Source: Eudorina sp. 2006-703-Eu-15 (taxonomy: Eukaryota; Chlorophyta; Chlorophyceae; Chlamydomonadales; Volvocaceae). From it: a stretch of DNA of 64,000 nucleotides. The position numbers and the translations under genes were made by a program. Shown here in pieces: positions 33,858-46,420 of the stretch (positions are counted from its first letter, which is position 1; each line of letters starts with the position of its first letter). Under the pieces are notes generated by a model, which saw only the letters and a program-made list of their open reading frames with translations, did no database searches and was not told the origin of the DNA. Location of the stretch: the NCBI GenBank assembly GCA_003117195.1, contig BDSI01000003.1:2261551-2325550 (forward strand), given 5' to 3'.

Positions 33858-35820
33858 CCTTGATATGTAAATGCACGTCGGTTGGGACTTGGGGGACGAT
33901 TCAGGACGGGGCGCCGGGGCGGACGCAGCTGGGGCTGGGCGAGTTCGTGCGGTCGTGGCCTCCCCCCACGTCACCACGACGCGTTTGGGCAGTTGGCGCT
34001 GCCTGGCCCGCCGGCAGTAGGCAGCAGGGTGATCTGCGGCGGGCAGCATAGCAGGCAGGCGGGCGCGGCCGTCGTTCGACGGTGGTTCGGCAGAGACCAA
34101 AAGCAGCGCGGCCAAGAGCGTCAGGCTGTCCGGCTGTCGCCGACGCCCCCTGGGGGCCCTACGTGTCACTTGCCGACAGCGTGTCAAGCTGTCGCGTGTT
34201 GTATGCCAGGCCAGACACACCGCCTGTTAGCTAGATTTTTTACCCGTTCGGGCCTGTCGTTCGTTTGATGGCCAGTTGTTTCAACAGGTAGGTAACTAAC
34301 CGCATCACCAGTGTGCGCCTGCACCGCGTCTACGGTAATCGAGCGACAGCAACTCCATAGAATATGCTATCAGTATTACAGGAAGGATCAAAACCATAGT
34401 AAGCAGTTTGACGGCTTGTTACTGCGGCGTCAAGGATTCGGGTCGTGCGAAACCTTCCGAAAGCGCCCGCCTGTGCGGAGCGGCTTTCAGGAAATGCTGG
34501 TCTGGGTGAACCCGTTGCCGACGGCTTCCAAATAAAATTTGCAAGATACCTTTGATTATTGCAATGTATTTTTTTGGAAGCACAACAAAAAGAGTGTAGG
34601 ACTGTACAATGTTCCTTTTTTTGATGAATATTATTCAAATGCCCCAGTCTCGCCACCTTCAGCAAATATAAAGAAAATTTATTGTTGAATTTATGTGCCG
34701 GATTTCCTGTTGGGTTGCTCCTGGTCCCTTTCCCGACTGTCCCGACGGCCATGCCCGTGCAGCTAATGTCGTATGGTCGTAAAAAACGTGCATTCTACCA
34801 CTTACGAGGAAATATAATGTAGGATTGATCTTTTGGTTCTGGAAGGTATCCGAGCGACAGTGTCGGTGTAGGGCCGCTGTCTAAGCGCTGACGTCCGTTG
34901 TGCCACCGTCTAGGAAACACTGGCGCTGGCTCAAGGACAAAGCTCACAGCGCCCGTGCACCAGCTCCTCACTATGAAAGTGGCCAATCAATAGCAAGACG
35001 CAACTGATTTCCTCTAGGTGATAGATAGACGGCGCTTAGTACTTAAGGAGGGCTAGCTCTGTATGTGCCTGCTGCAAACGTAAAATAAGATTGGCATCCA
35101 AACATTACTTCTGACAACTTCATGACAAGTATTCTTACTTCACTCACAGATTCAGAAAGAAGGGAGTAGTACTTTTGTGTCAACGTGCGTTGTACGGGTA
35201 CGATCACATCCTAGCACGGGTATAAGTATGGTGGTGGAACCCGTAACAAGTTGGCCCATTATCCGACAGAACTAGGCGAGTAATTGATCATAATACAATT
35301 GAAATCTCAAGTATATAAATACATATTTTTGATGCAGTGCAAGGGAAAATGTTTCGCGGAATTGTCACGGTGACCCAAACTGGTCTGCAAGTGACGTCGT
35401 GGCTCGAGGGTACCTACGCAGGTCCGAAATATAGGTAAATTTCATCGTTGGTTGATGCGCGATATTGCGCGGGTATCGTTTGTGAGCTTGAAGCATTTCT
35501 GAAACAGGATCGCCCTCACTGTCCATCGTGTCCCTTGTAATAACTAGAAAGGGCGTGCCGCAAACCCGATTTTGCATAATGTGCGAATGTTGCTGTTCTG
35601 CGATAGGAAGGGGGATGCGTCGCTCCATCGTATAGCATCGGCCATGGTAACCGACACGCAAGGCTGAAACAAGCGGAATTTCGAAAGTATACCTGAGCAA
35701 AAGGCCGTTCGTGCGGGCAATCATTGAACAGGCCGGCCCTTGCAACAACGCTGTAGACCGCCAACGACGATTTCTGTCAACCATACCGCGGTGACTAATT
35801 TTGATATGTAACCGTTACAA

Positions 35821-36010
35821 GGTGGACCCGTATCCCGACTGGGTGTTCCAACGGGCCCAGATAGCTCGTTGGTGCCTCGTCTCATCAACCCCTACTAAGG
35901 ACTGCGCACCCATCCTCCAACACCCGCGGGGGGGTCACGCAGCCAAACCGGCCACTACACCAGGTTACCAGCGCGCCAGGATTGCCTCTCCTGGAAACCG
36001 CGCCAGACCC
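35821..36010 (+). repeat. Dispersed repeat, modules A and B
   Basis: Module A (GGACCCGTAT, then GACTGGGTGTTCCAACGGGC, about 35823-35858) is followed by module B (ACTACACCAGGTTACCAGCG, then CGCCAGGATTGCC, about 35952-36000). Both recur at 38085-38200 in inverse orientation. The middle (AACCCCTACTAAGGACTGCG) resembles 21825-21850. Confidence 0.65.
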
Positions 36011-36030
36011 GCCTAATCACACGGCGGTGA

Positions 36031-36096
36031 GGGGACGGGGATTCGAACCACCGATCTTTGGACAGAATGTCAGTGTCTTTCCCATTAGACAACCCC
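36031..36096 (-). other. tRNA-like relic
   Basis: The minus strand has an A-box-like TTGTCTAATGGG with a GTCT/AGAC D stem, and a perfect B box GGTTCGAATCC, spaced as in a tRNA. The T stem has two mismatches and the anticodon stem does not form a normal seven-base loop, so it is a decayed tRNA or tRNA-derived SINE head rather than a working gene. Confidence 0.3.
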
Positions 36097-37244
36097 AGGC
36101 CGTATGACTGCTCTCTGACTGCTCTCTCGATTTGCTGGGAAATCATGCGCGAAAAAGGACTCCTCAGCGCATGCGCGCATTCCACTCAAATGAGTCTGCA
36201 TCAACATAAGATCAGAAATAACGTGCCATCGTGAAGGCAGCAGAAACGATGTTGTAGGTTCGCGACACCGGAGGCAAGGCCGAAGGTAGGATCAGCTGGC
36301 TGGTCCGTTGCAGAAGCGACGCCGCGCAGCTGTCCGTAACGCTGACGTAAGCACTATGAGTGCAAGATAATGACAATGGAGCAGAGGCTCGGTCCAGGAA
36401 ACGAATGATGTGATGAACGACCTTACATGTCTCTTCCGCTAGGCCAGGTCCATAACCCCTACTTGTTGCTCATCGGCTACTGCCGAAGAGCAAATCGAGA
36501 CAAAGCACAAACGAAAGCCTCGACCCAAATCACAAGACCAACAAGTAAGACACTCTAACATTGACTATCCCTCTTTTGCCGTATCCGGCAAAATCGGGTA
36601 TGACGAGCTCAGAAACTTACGACACATATTGTAGCCCTTGGGCCTCCGGCTCGTATGGGTATGTGCAGGTATGGGGTTAAACCATGTAACACACACACAC
36701 AGACACACACACATATTGTAGCCGTAAATGTTTCCAGATGTTTATTACGCCATGATTTTGCGGCTTGTTTGGGCATGATACGCGGGGCGTCGACCGCTCG
36801 CGTCGATGTCGCTCGTGAGGGCTCGTGAGAGCTCACCCAGACTGCCCAGAAATTCCCAGACGGCTTTCGCCTCCAACATCGTTACATTGTTCGCACACAT
36901 TTATCATCGCACACAGAGAAAGTCAGCGACACCAATATTGCCTTCCACACAGAGAGCTTGGCGGTGTTCCGTGCAAATGATGCGCCCCCCGTGGGGCCCG
37001 GGCCCGTCGGGGCCTGGGGCGCCTGGGTCAAGGCGGGCAAAGGCACGTAACAATGGCGTTTCCGCATTCCAGCCGTGGCGCTAAGCTGGTTTGCATGTAG
37101 CCCTGGCGATTGCCGGGCCCCGCCGGGAAATAGTCAGTAGGCGGGCAGGGGCGGGTCATCGACCGTTTGTCTTCATATCCAGATGCGTGTGGCACCCAAA
37201 GACGGAACGGCTCCATGCCAAATAGAACCCGGCCATTTGCTTAC

Positions 37245-37385
37245 ATGAATGAACGTTACAGCGGACCCCAAAGGGATCAACGGTGAATACCAGGGAAAGC
37301 CCCAGCAGGCCCCAGCGATAAGGCGGCAAGGCACCTCCACACCTCAACGCCGCAAACAAAAACATGAAGGGCCATGGCCCAACCC
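37245..37385 (-). mobile_element. Longer copy of the (CATT)n-tailed element
   Basis: Read on the minus strand it matches 14330-14455 over about 125 bases, including the region of GCGGCGTTGAGGTGTGGAGG and GGCCTGCTGGGGC, and ends CCCTTTGGGGTCCGCTGTAA followed by CGTTCATTCATG. The tail is short here. Confidence 0.7.
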
Positions 37386-38084
37386 AGGCAGACACCGAAG
37401 CAAGCATGTGCTGAAGCGTGATATCCGCGTCACAGCCTTGCATCATGCACGAACGAGCCGCACGCACGATGTGGCACAATGTGTAACGTGGGGTAACGTT
37501 CATTCATTCAATGGTGGCATTTGCATGAACGAGTTCCTGCGGGTCCAATGACCGGTCCCCGCACCAGACGGGCATGCATGGCCGCTGCGGCCGTGTATGT
37601 AGTTGATTGTCCCCTGCAGCGCCGCCTTGCACATACACTGCCAGTTTCGTCTGCATTAGCCTACGACGTCATAGCCGCTGCTTCTGCTGGCGTCACGGCG
37701 CCCACCGGCGCCCGACAACGATACGGGGCGCTCCCGCATCACGGACTACACCACCTTGGGACTACTTATGGTCGACATACTTCGCCCCGGCGTATTGGTA
37801 ACTCTGGTCTCGGTCTCAGTCGTCGGTTGCATTGCTGGACACGGGTCTGCTTTTTCGCGGCTCAGCTTTTCTCCTTGATAACACTGCCACCGGCCGGTCA
37901 TCGGGAAAAATTTCTGGAGCGCACTCGACCCACCCGGCGTGACGACGTTCTACACGTCGAACGAAAGCGTCCTCCCGCTGTTGACATGATGATGCGGTTT
38001 AGCGTTCACCCCCCTGCAGGGCTTTTGGGTGGTTGCACAGCAGGTACCTGCACCCTGCAGCACTTGGGAGTGCGCACTACTAGC

Positions 38085-38200
38085 GGCCCGTTGGAACACC
38101 CGGTCGGTATACGGGTCCGCCTTACCAGAAAGAAAAAACCATGTGGTCGGGTACGGTTCCCAGAAGCGGCAATCCCGGCGCGCTGGTAACCTGGTGTGTA
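38085..38200 (-). repeat. Dispersed repeat, modules B and A in permuted order
   Basis: On the minus strand module B (ACACACCAGGTTACCAGCGC) comes before module A (GACCCGTATACC, then GACCGGGTGTTCCAACGGGC), with about 50 bases between. This is the reverse of the order at 35821-36010, as if both pieces came from a tandem A-B-A-B array. Confidence 0.65.
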
Positions 38201-38940
38201 GTTGTTTTGCATCAGCAAGCAGCCGCCCGCGGTGTGGCGAAGGCCCCTCGCGTGGTCTTGATACTCGTCGTATATTTACCATCGCCGCGGACACATGACA
38301 AAAAGAGGCACATAGATTCATGGCAGGATGTCCAACATAATCTTTTAATGAACTAATGAACTGAAACAATGCCAATCGCTTTCCAGGGACCGTTGCTGCT
38401 CGTCCTGCAGCATTACTCATTCGCAGCAGTTCTCAAGTCACTACCAACTCTGCATCATAGGCGGAAGCTGCTGTGATATAATTAGTTCCTAATTGTATAG
38501 TTTCTAATGATAGTACACGCAAGTCCCAATACTCAGTCAATACTCGACCATCTCATATGCTCACAGTTTTGACATGAGCTGATTATGTTGAGAAAATGTA
38601 ACTTGCATGTTTGCGACCATGCCGATTCATCGTTCCAAGTAGACATATGGTCACTCCGACGGTATGCTCTGTCTACATCGCCAAAAACTGTGGTATTAAG
38701 CTCTAGGTATGAAGAAGTGCACCAACGATTTATCGATGCAACTGGAGGCCTGGAGTGCGCCGCCGTCCGCCACTGCTTTCGTGCCACGACTTGTGTCTTT
38801 CCCTGCAGTGGATATCGAGGCATCAATAGTGTCAAGTATGCGCCTTCTGCGCTCGTCACTGTGGTGGGGCAGGTGTGTCTTCGCAGGATCCCATACGAGG
38901 CAATTGGCTGTAGATTCACCGCTTTGGTTCCTCTGCATCT

Positions 38941-40745
38941 ATGCCTTGCATGTTTGGCCAAAAACCTGTGATTACTATTCCTGGCATTGCCGCGTGTCCC
39001 CGTGAGCAGCTGGAAGTCCTGGTTCACGGACGCGCGGGTCTTCCACGACCACCCCCGCCCATCGGCGGCGGCAGCGGCGGCACCGGAAGTGGCGGCGATG
39101 ACGCCGAGGCGCTGCTGCTGCAGCAAAGGCGCCGCTCGCACTCCCTAGCCAGCACCACCACAGCCAACGCCGCCACCGACTCTTGTTGGACTTCGGGGCC
39201 GCCCTCCCAGAGCGAGGACTCCGGGCAGGCCGTGGATCTGGATCTGGATCTGGATCCAGCGTCGCTCTGGAAACGTCCTTCGTGCACTGCCTTGCTGGGT
39301 CTGGGCCAGCCGGTGACCGTTGCGCAAGCCGCCGTGCGCCTGCTGCGGATCGTCGACCAGGGCCATGCAATTGCTGGCAGCCAACCGGCGGTACAGCCAC
39401 CAGCGGGGCAGGTGCAGCCGGGGCCACCCAGGGCGGAGGCACCCTCGCGGAGCGCTCTGCGACCTTTGCCGCCGCCGCAGCAGCAGCAGCAGCGGCAGGG
39501 GCAGGGACAGGGGCAGGGGCAGCAGGCCGCGGAGCAGCAGGAGGAGCTGATGGCGGGTCTGGACCGGCTGGCGCTGCAGGAGGCGTTGGAGGTGGTGCAG
39601 CCCCGGCTTCCCGACCTGTCCGTGACGCAACTCCAGGTAAGGCGCAGAGAAAGGGTCAGGAGATGCGGCTGCGGCGCCCGCGCCCCCGCACTGCAAGCTG
39701 CACACACGCCCCCAGGGGGAGGTGCAGGGGGTATACCCTGCATGAGTGCATTCCCAACCATTGTAAAAAAATAGAAACCATACATAACAACCCTAACCCC
39801 AAATGCGAGACCAAAATTGTGACCTCTAAGCGTTCGTTTAGTTGTTTTTGTGTCATGGGCACCTGCTCCAGCTGCAGCTGGGGCCGTGCCTGGTGTTGGG
39901 GCGCATTGTGGTGGGGAATGTCCAGCGGAGGTTGTGACATGGCCATGGCCATGGCCGGGGGAGAAGCGCAGCGCGATCATGTGACGAATGGAAAGCATGC
40001 GCTTTGCTCCTCAAAGATCAAAGTTGATTACTCGCCTGCTGTGCTGTCTGCCTTCCTTATCCCGTGCGCGCTGAATGCACTCATACAGCGGTGCCTGGAA
40101 GCGCTGGCGGCGGTGCAGCACACTCCGACCGACCTATGGTTCCACGACTGGTTGTTGGCGTCGGAGCGCTTGCTGGACGACGCCGACGCGACGGAGGTGT
40201 ACGGCATGCTGGTCGCGATGCGCGTGCTGCGCCTCCGGCCACAGTCCCCGGGATGGGTCGGCGGCGCCGCGGCGGCGCTGTCCGTACACCTGCCCCAGCT
40301 GGACGCGGTCCAGGCGGTCGAGCTGTTGGGCTGCTTCGCCGACATGGCGATCCTGATTCCCGAGGGCCTCCTGACCCGCGTCTTTGCGCTGCTACTGCCG
40401 GACCTGCCGCAACTACAGCCACGGATCGTTGTGGACTTGCTGTCGAGCTGCAGGAGGCTGCGCGTTGCGCCGCCGGCGCATGTGCTGGCGGCGGCGTACG
40501 GCGCCCTGACGCCGGCGGCCCTGTCGGCGGCGCCACCGGCGGCTTTGTGCCGGCTGGCCGCCGCGATGGCGGCGCTGCAGCGACAGCCGCCCCTGGAGCT
40601 GTTGACGTCGATGTCCGCCCGCGTCGATGCGTTGCTGCGCCGTACTGTAGCAGCCGCCGGTGGGCTCGTCACGGGCGGGGGGAGCGGCAGCAGTCCCTGG
40701 GTGGACGACAGCCGAGGCGCGGTGGAGGCGCCGATCGGCCCAGCG

Positions 40746-40785
<40 letters not shown>

Positions 40786-43700
40786 GTCACGGCTCGGGTG
40801 TCCAGCACGGCACGGGGCAGCAGCGCACGCTTCGTCCGCGAAAGGCGGCCAAGGTGCGCCGCCGCTCGGCCGCCGCATCCGGCCCTGCAGCCACAACGGA
40901 CGCGCAAGACGGGGCCGCCGCCGTGCCGGCGTCGTCATCAGCTGCCGCCGAGTCGTCCTGGTCAGCCAGTCAGTCGGACTCTGGCACGGCCGCCGCGTCG
41001 ACGACGGCTACGACGCTGACGGCGGCGCAGCTGTCCCGCTTGCTGAGGGACCTGCGAGCGCTGCAGGCACCCCTACCGGCCGAGTGGGGCCCGCTCTGCG
41101 GCCAGTTCCTGGTCGCGCGGACCGACTCGTCCATACCCGTCGCAGACGTGCTGTACGTCCTCAGGTCGGTGGCGGGCTGTGGCTTGGCGCTGCCGCCGTC
41201 GTTGCTCCGCGTCGTACTGGCGCGTCTGGAGGCGAGCCTGCGCGCCGCGAGCGAGCAGCGGCCGCAGCGACGGCGGTCGCGGCGACGCCGGATGCGGCGG
41301 CGCGTGGACTCGGATCCAGGTCCGGATTCCGAATCCGATGCGGATGTGGATCCGGAGGTGCGAGGACCGCGTGGACGGAGGCCTCCAGGAGGCGACGCTG
41401 CGGCCTCGGCGGAGGGGGTGGAGGAGGAGGAGGAGTGCGGTGCCGGCGAGGGCGCGGCCACCTACGCGTCTACCGGGGCAGCCACGGGGCTGAGCCCGCG
41501 GTGGACTCCCCAGGTGGGGCTGGGTGGGGCTGGGGCGCAGCCAAGGGCGTCATGTCGGGCCCCCTATGCGCCCCTTGAGACCTGAGGCGGTCAGTCGCGT
41601 GACGGCCGGACCAGGGCACCCGACCGTCGGTGCGGTGTGGTGGAGAGAGGGGCAAGAGGGCACTCGGAGCGTGGCTCACAATCAACTGCCCCCGGGGGGG
41701 GAAGGGGCCGCAGAGGCGCATGTGGGCGTCACGCTGATATGATGTTGTTGACAAGGACGAGGATCATGGGGAGTACGGCGATCTAGTGCACGGCATGCAC
41801 TCCCGTACTGCACCGTGCTCACCGTGTCAGGCGGCTCCGAACTGACTGACCGACCGACCGCCTCCGCCCTCCTCCGCCCCCTCCCCTGCCCGCCCGGTCT
41901 GCCCCGCAGGACCTCGCCGTCGCCGCGCAGGCGCTCGTGCACTACGCCGCGGACCTGCCGCCCACGCTCCTCCGCGCGTTGTACGACACACTGTACGTAA
42001 AGTTGGAGCGCCTCGACCTCCGGGAGCTGACCTGCACGCTGCACGCGCTGCCGCGGCTGGCGGCGCCGCGGCGGCCCCGTCGGGTCCCGTCGGGGGGCAC
42101 GACGACCTCACGACCGCACGAGGCAGCACCGCTGCGGCGGCCGCCGCCGCCGCCGCCCCCCGCGGCCCTCCTCTCCGCCTACCTGTCCTGCCTGCGGGGC
42201 CGCATGCACCGCATGCAGCCCTGGCAGCTCTCCATGTGCCTGTTCGCGCTCCTGAGACTTCACGTCCGGCCGGAACCGGCCTGGATGGACGCCTTCCTGG
42301 GCCAGGTGTACCACATGCTGCCGCTCATGAACGAGGTGCAGGTCGCCACCGTGGCGTGGGTGGTCGCGAGGATGTCGTACAGGCCGCACTGGGGCTGGAT
42401 AGAGCGGCTGATGGCGGCGGCGGCGGGGCGGCTGTCGTGCTGCTCCCCCCGGCACCTCTGTCAGCTGCTGGGGGCCGTGGCGGCGATGGGCTACCAGCCG
42501 TGCGGCGCGTGGATGGCGCGGTGGTACGACAAGGCGCAGGTGCATTTCCGTACATGCGATGGTCGTACATTGACGACGATGGTCAAGGTGGCGGCGGCGC
42601 TGCGGCAGCGCCCGGAGCCGCGGTGGCTGCAGGTGCGCACATTGGGTGGAAAGCCTGGAGGCAGACCAGGAGTGTTGGTAGGCAGGCAGACCAGGAGTGT
42701 ATGTGGTGTTGTGGCGGCACGGGGGCAGGGGGGCAGGGAGGACTGACGGCGCAGCAGCCGGCCGGCATCCCCCCCAGCGCCTTAGCTCAGCGGCCGCTGT
42801 GGCCGTGAAGGGGCATCCGATCGCCGGCTGTGCAGCAGGCCGCGTCGCCCTGGTGCCGCCGGAATGACCCACCCACCCACCCACCCATGTGTGCCTGCGT
42901 GTCTGCTGTTTGGGACCCACTCAATTCGTACAGGACCTCTGTGAGCACGTGCGCCGGCGATTGCCGTACAGCGCCCCCCGCGACGTCGCCGACACGCTGG
43001 CGGCCCTGGCGGCGCTGGGACACCGACCCGACGGCGACTGGCTGGCAGCCGTGGCAGACCACGTGCGGACCAGGCTGCCGCCGACGAACGCGGGGGGCCC
43101 CGGCTCGGGCTCGGCGGCCCCATCCGGCGCGGACTCGGCGGCCGCGGACGGCGGCGTCTACAGCTTTCAGGACATCTCTGGGGTCTGCTACAGCCTGGCG
43201 CGACTCGGCTACAGCCCGTCGGGCGACTGGTTCGACGCCGTCTCGATCGCGGCCGCACGGCTGGCGCTGCTGGATCCCTCGAAGGTCGAAATGGCCGCAG
43301 GCGATGGCGCCGCCGCCGACGGCGCCGCTGCTGCTCAGGAGGAGGAAGAGGAGGATGACGGCGCCGCGGCCGCCGCGGGCGCTGCAGCAGCCCACGCCAA
43401 GCACATCGCGTTGCTGACGCTGGCGCTGGCGCGCCACCGGCGGCGGCCCCCGCCGGCGGCCTGGCACGCCCTCCTCGAGGGATTGTACCCCTGCCTGCCG
43501 TACGCGCCGCCGCAGAGCCTGGCAGTACTGCTGGCGGCGGCGGCGTCGCTGCGGCTGCCGCTGCCGCGCGAGCACGCGGGTCCGCTGCTGCTGGCGTCGC
43601 ACCGGCGCATGGGTGCCTTCAGCGGCCGGGGCCTGGCGCTGGTGTTCCGGGGGTTTGTGGAGCTGGGGGTGGACCCCGGGCCGCGGTGGCTGGGCCGCCT

Positions 43701-46420
43701 GGAGGAGGTGCTTGCGGTGTGGCGAGAGGAGGAGGAGCGGCTGCAGCAGCAGCAGCAGCAGCAGCAGCAGCTGCTGGCCCCCCGAGGCGGCCAGCTCGGG
43801 GGGCATTTGCGGAGGGGGCGGGGAGGCGACGCGATGGAGGAGGCTGAGGAGCAGGAGCGGGAAGAGGCCGAGGGAGAGGAGGAGGAGATGGAGGAGGAGG
43901 AGGGGGAGGGGCGGCAACGGATTCGGTTGGACGGGCTGCGGCTGACGCCCGGTGAGCGGTGCTCCATGCTGTGGGCGGCCGCCACCCTGGAGTCGTCCGT
44001 CCTGGAGGAACCCCCCGCAGTGGCCGCCTCCGCCGCCGCCGCCGCCGCAGCAGCAGCAGTAGCTCAACCGCGCTCCGGCCTTCGCGGCCGATCGCCGCTG
44101 CAGCGCCTGCAGCTGGCACGAACCAACGCGGCCGCCGCCTCCGCCTCCGCCGCCGCCGCCGCCGGCGGGGCGGACGGGTACCCGCCGTCGCCGCGCTGGG
44201 TCCGCAAGCCCGGGTCGCTGCGGCGGCCGCTGCGCCTGGCCGGGCTGATCGCGCAGCTGCTCCCCCTGGGGCCAGGGGACACCGACGTGCCGGGTGGTGG
44301 AGCCGCAGTGACCTCACCCGGTAGGATGGGCACCGGCCCAGGTCGTGGGCTGCGAGGCCAGCAGAAGTCCACCCGCCGGAGATTCGGTGGCGGCGGCCCG
44401 CGGGAGCGGGAGGGGGGGCGGGGGCGGGGCGAAGACGGCAGCAGCAGCAGCGGTGTGGATGAGCGGCGGCGGGCTGAAGGCAGCAGCAGCAGCAGCAGCA
44501 GCAGCAGCGGTGTGGATGAGCGGGGGCGGCGCTCGCTGGGGCCGCTGGCGGCCTACAGCGGCCTGGACCTGGCGCTTCTGTGCTGGGCGCTGGGCCGGGT
44601 GCACCTGCGGCCCCCCCGGGATCTGATGGGGCCGCTGCTGGAGGAGGTGGCCAGGAGGCTGGCGGCCACGGGCGGAGGGGAGCGCGCGGAGGGGCTAGAG
44701 GCCACCGCCGGCCGGCCGGATGCGCCGGTGTCGGCGGAGCTGGGTCGCGGAGTAGCGGTGGCGGGGTCGGGGTCGGGGTCGGGGTTGGTGCGTGAGGCGG
44801 GGAAAGAGAGGGACCTGGGTGCGGGCGCGGGTCTGGAGGTGGGTGCGGAGGTGGCGACGGGGGCTGCCGGGGGGGCTGCCGGGGGGGCCGCCGGGGGGGC
44901 TGCCTTCGCCGCCCGCGAGCTGGCGCTGGTGTGCTGGGGGCTGAGCAGCGTGGGCGTCTGGCCGGGCGCGGCGTGGCAGGCGGAGGCGGCCGCCGCGGCG
45001 GTTCGGATGGCGCGAGGCGGGCAGCTGCCGCCCCAGGACCTGGCCACGGTGCTGTCGGCTCTGGCCAGGTGGAGGCGCGAGCCACAGGGGCGGCGGGGGC
45101 GCCTCCGCAGCAGCCGGCAGCCGAGGCTGCGGCTGGCGTCCAAGGAGCCGCGGCTCGACCGGCGGGAGACGCGCCCGGGGGGGACTGGAGCGGCGGCAGC
45201 GGAGAGACGCGCGAAGGTACGGCTCCGGAACTGTACGGCGGAGCTGGCGGAGTTGGCCCTGGCGGACAGCGCAAGATACCTGGCGCAGTACGGGCTGCCC
45301 TCGGCGCCGCTCCTCGGACAGCAGCAGGGTCAGGCGTCCGCCGGGGGCGGCGGCGGCGGCGCCGCCGCGGCCGCCGCCGCCACGGCGCGGGATGCATCCG
45401 CCGGTGGGCCTCCCTGCGGCGGCCTTGGGTCGCTATCCCGCAGCGGGGGAGGACGCGGTCACAGCGCCCGCAGCCTGGCGTCACTCGCCTGGGCCGTTGC
45501 AAACCTGGGTGTGGTCCGACAGCTGCCCGACCCGTGGGTCAGCGCCTTCATGCCGGTCTCCCTGCGGCTGCTGGCGCAGCTGCCCCCCTCCCACCGCGTG
45601 ACGCTGCTGGACAGCCTGTCCCGTCTGGGGCTGAGGCCGGGGCGGGGGTGGCTGGAGCAGGCGGAGCAGGTGGGTGCGGGGGATGGGGGTGTTGGACAGG
45701 TTGGAACTTGCGCTGCAGCCCAGGGAATGGGGTGGAGGGGGGTCCGAGGATGGGGGGTGATAGGGGGATGGAGATGCGCCAGGTGTCCGTGCGGGGTCCC
45801 AGCGAGCTGAGCGGCCTCGGAATCCTGCTTTTTCCGGTTGTGGCTCAGGCCCTCCCCTCGGCGGCTTCCCTCGCGCGTGCTTTCTGACTCGGAAGGCTGA
45901 TGGTGATGCGACCTCAACGCGGCCTGCGGGCGGCCAGGAGGCAAACCCTGACCTCACCGCGTCATGCCGTGGCTGGGTCTCAGTGGGCTATGCGTCAGTG
46001 GGGTATGCGTCAGTGGGGTATGCGCCCATGCAGGGATGTAAGGACGGACGGTTGGATGGGCCGACAATCGGTGCACGATACGATACTTGGCGTGTCCGGA
46101 GCCCCAACCAACCCAATCCACTTCCATCCACCCGACCCCACACCCGACCCCACCCCGACCCCACCTCGACCCCACCCCGACCCCACACCCGACCCCACCC
46201 CGACTCGACTTTTTCAGTTTAAAACCCCACCCGACCCCATCGGCAGGTGGTGATGCGCGGCGGCCTGCTGCGGCTCGCGAGCGCGTACCGGGGCCTGGAC
46301 GCGGCTGTACGGCGGATGTCCAGCGAGGCTGGAGGGACGGGCGGAGAGGCGGCGGCGGAAGACACCAAGGCGCCGCAGTCCTCCGGGAAGCTGATGAGGC
46401 CGCGGCACAGGGGCCAATAA
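38941..46420 (+). CDS. Octotricopeptide-repeat (OPR)-like organelle RNA-binding protein
   Basis: Five phase-0 exons: 38941-39636, 40089-41513, 41910-42632, 42934-45669 and 46247-46420, coding 1917 residues. An in-frame stop 30 bases before the ATG supports the start unless an upstream exon exists. Repeats of about 38 residues with an L-x-x-ala-LG-x-x-P-x-x-x-W-L pattern are scattered through it: PEPAWMDAFLGQVYHMLP, MSYRPHWGWIERLMAAAAG, LGHRPDGDWLAAVADHVR, LGYSPSGDWFDAV, ELGVDPGPRWLGRLEEVL, VGVWPGAAWQAEA and LGLRPGRGWLEQAE. This is the OPR family, helical-repeat proteins that bind chloroplast or mitochondrial transcripts and control their splicing, stability or translation. Low-complexity Ala, Gln, Glu and Gly tracts separate repeat groups. 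No C-terminal RAP domain is seen; the end is short, basic and Gly/Ala-rich. Which transcript it binds cannot be told. A longer frame through intron 1 belongs to another phase and is not used. Confidence 0.8.
43741..43770 (+). repeat. (CAG)n polyglutamine tract in the OPR-like gene
   Basis: About ten CAG codons in frame encode Gln between two OPR-like groups. Related CAG runs occur at 40747-40783 (read as Ala) and 44437-44510 (read as Ser from AGC). Confidence 0.85.

Larger units (their letters stand above)
33858..38940. other. Gene-poor spacer with dispersed short repeats
   Basis: The stretch is AT-richer than its neighbours, especially 34540-35360. I see no exon series with domain content. 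It contains a tRNA-like relic at 36031-36096, a retroelement copy at 37245-37385, and two permuted repeat pieces at 35821-36010 and 38085-38200. A 222-codon open frame (37521-38189, +) has no family resemblance and overlaps one of the repeats, so I do not call it a gene. Confidence 0.5.

Noticed and set aside
37521..38189. 222-codon open frame on the + strand
   Set aside because: No recognisable domain and no splice context, and its 3' part overlaps the dispersed A/B repeat.
39183..41585. Single 800-codon open frame through 39637-40088
   Set aside because: Its upstream part is in a different frame from the protein-like exon 38941-39636 and reads intron sequence; the GTAAGG donor at 39636/39637 and the acceptor at 40088 explain both halves.
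43619..45502. 627-codon open frame on the minus strand
   Set aside because: It is the antisense shadow of OPR exon 4, Arg/Pro/Ala-rich with no domain, as usual opposite very GC-rich coding sequence.
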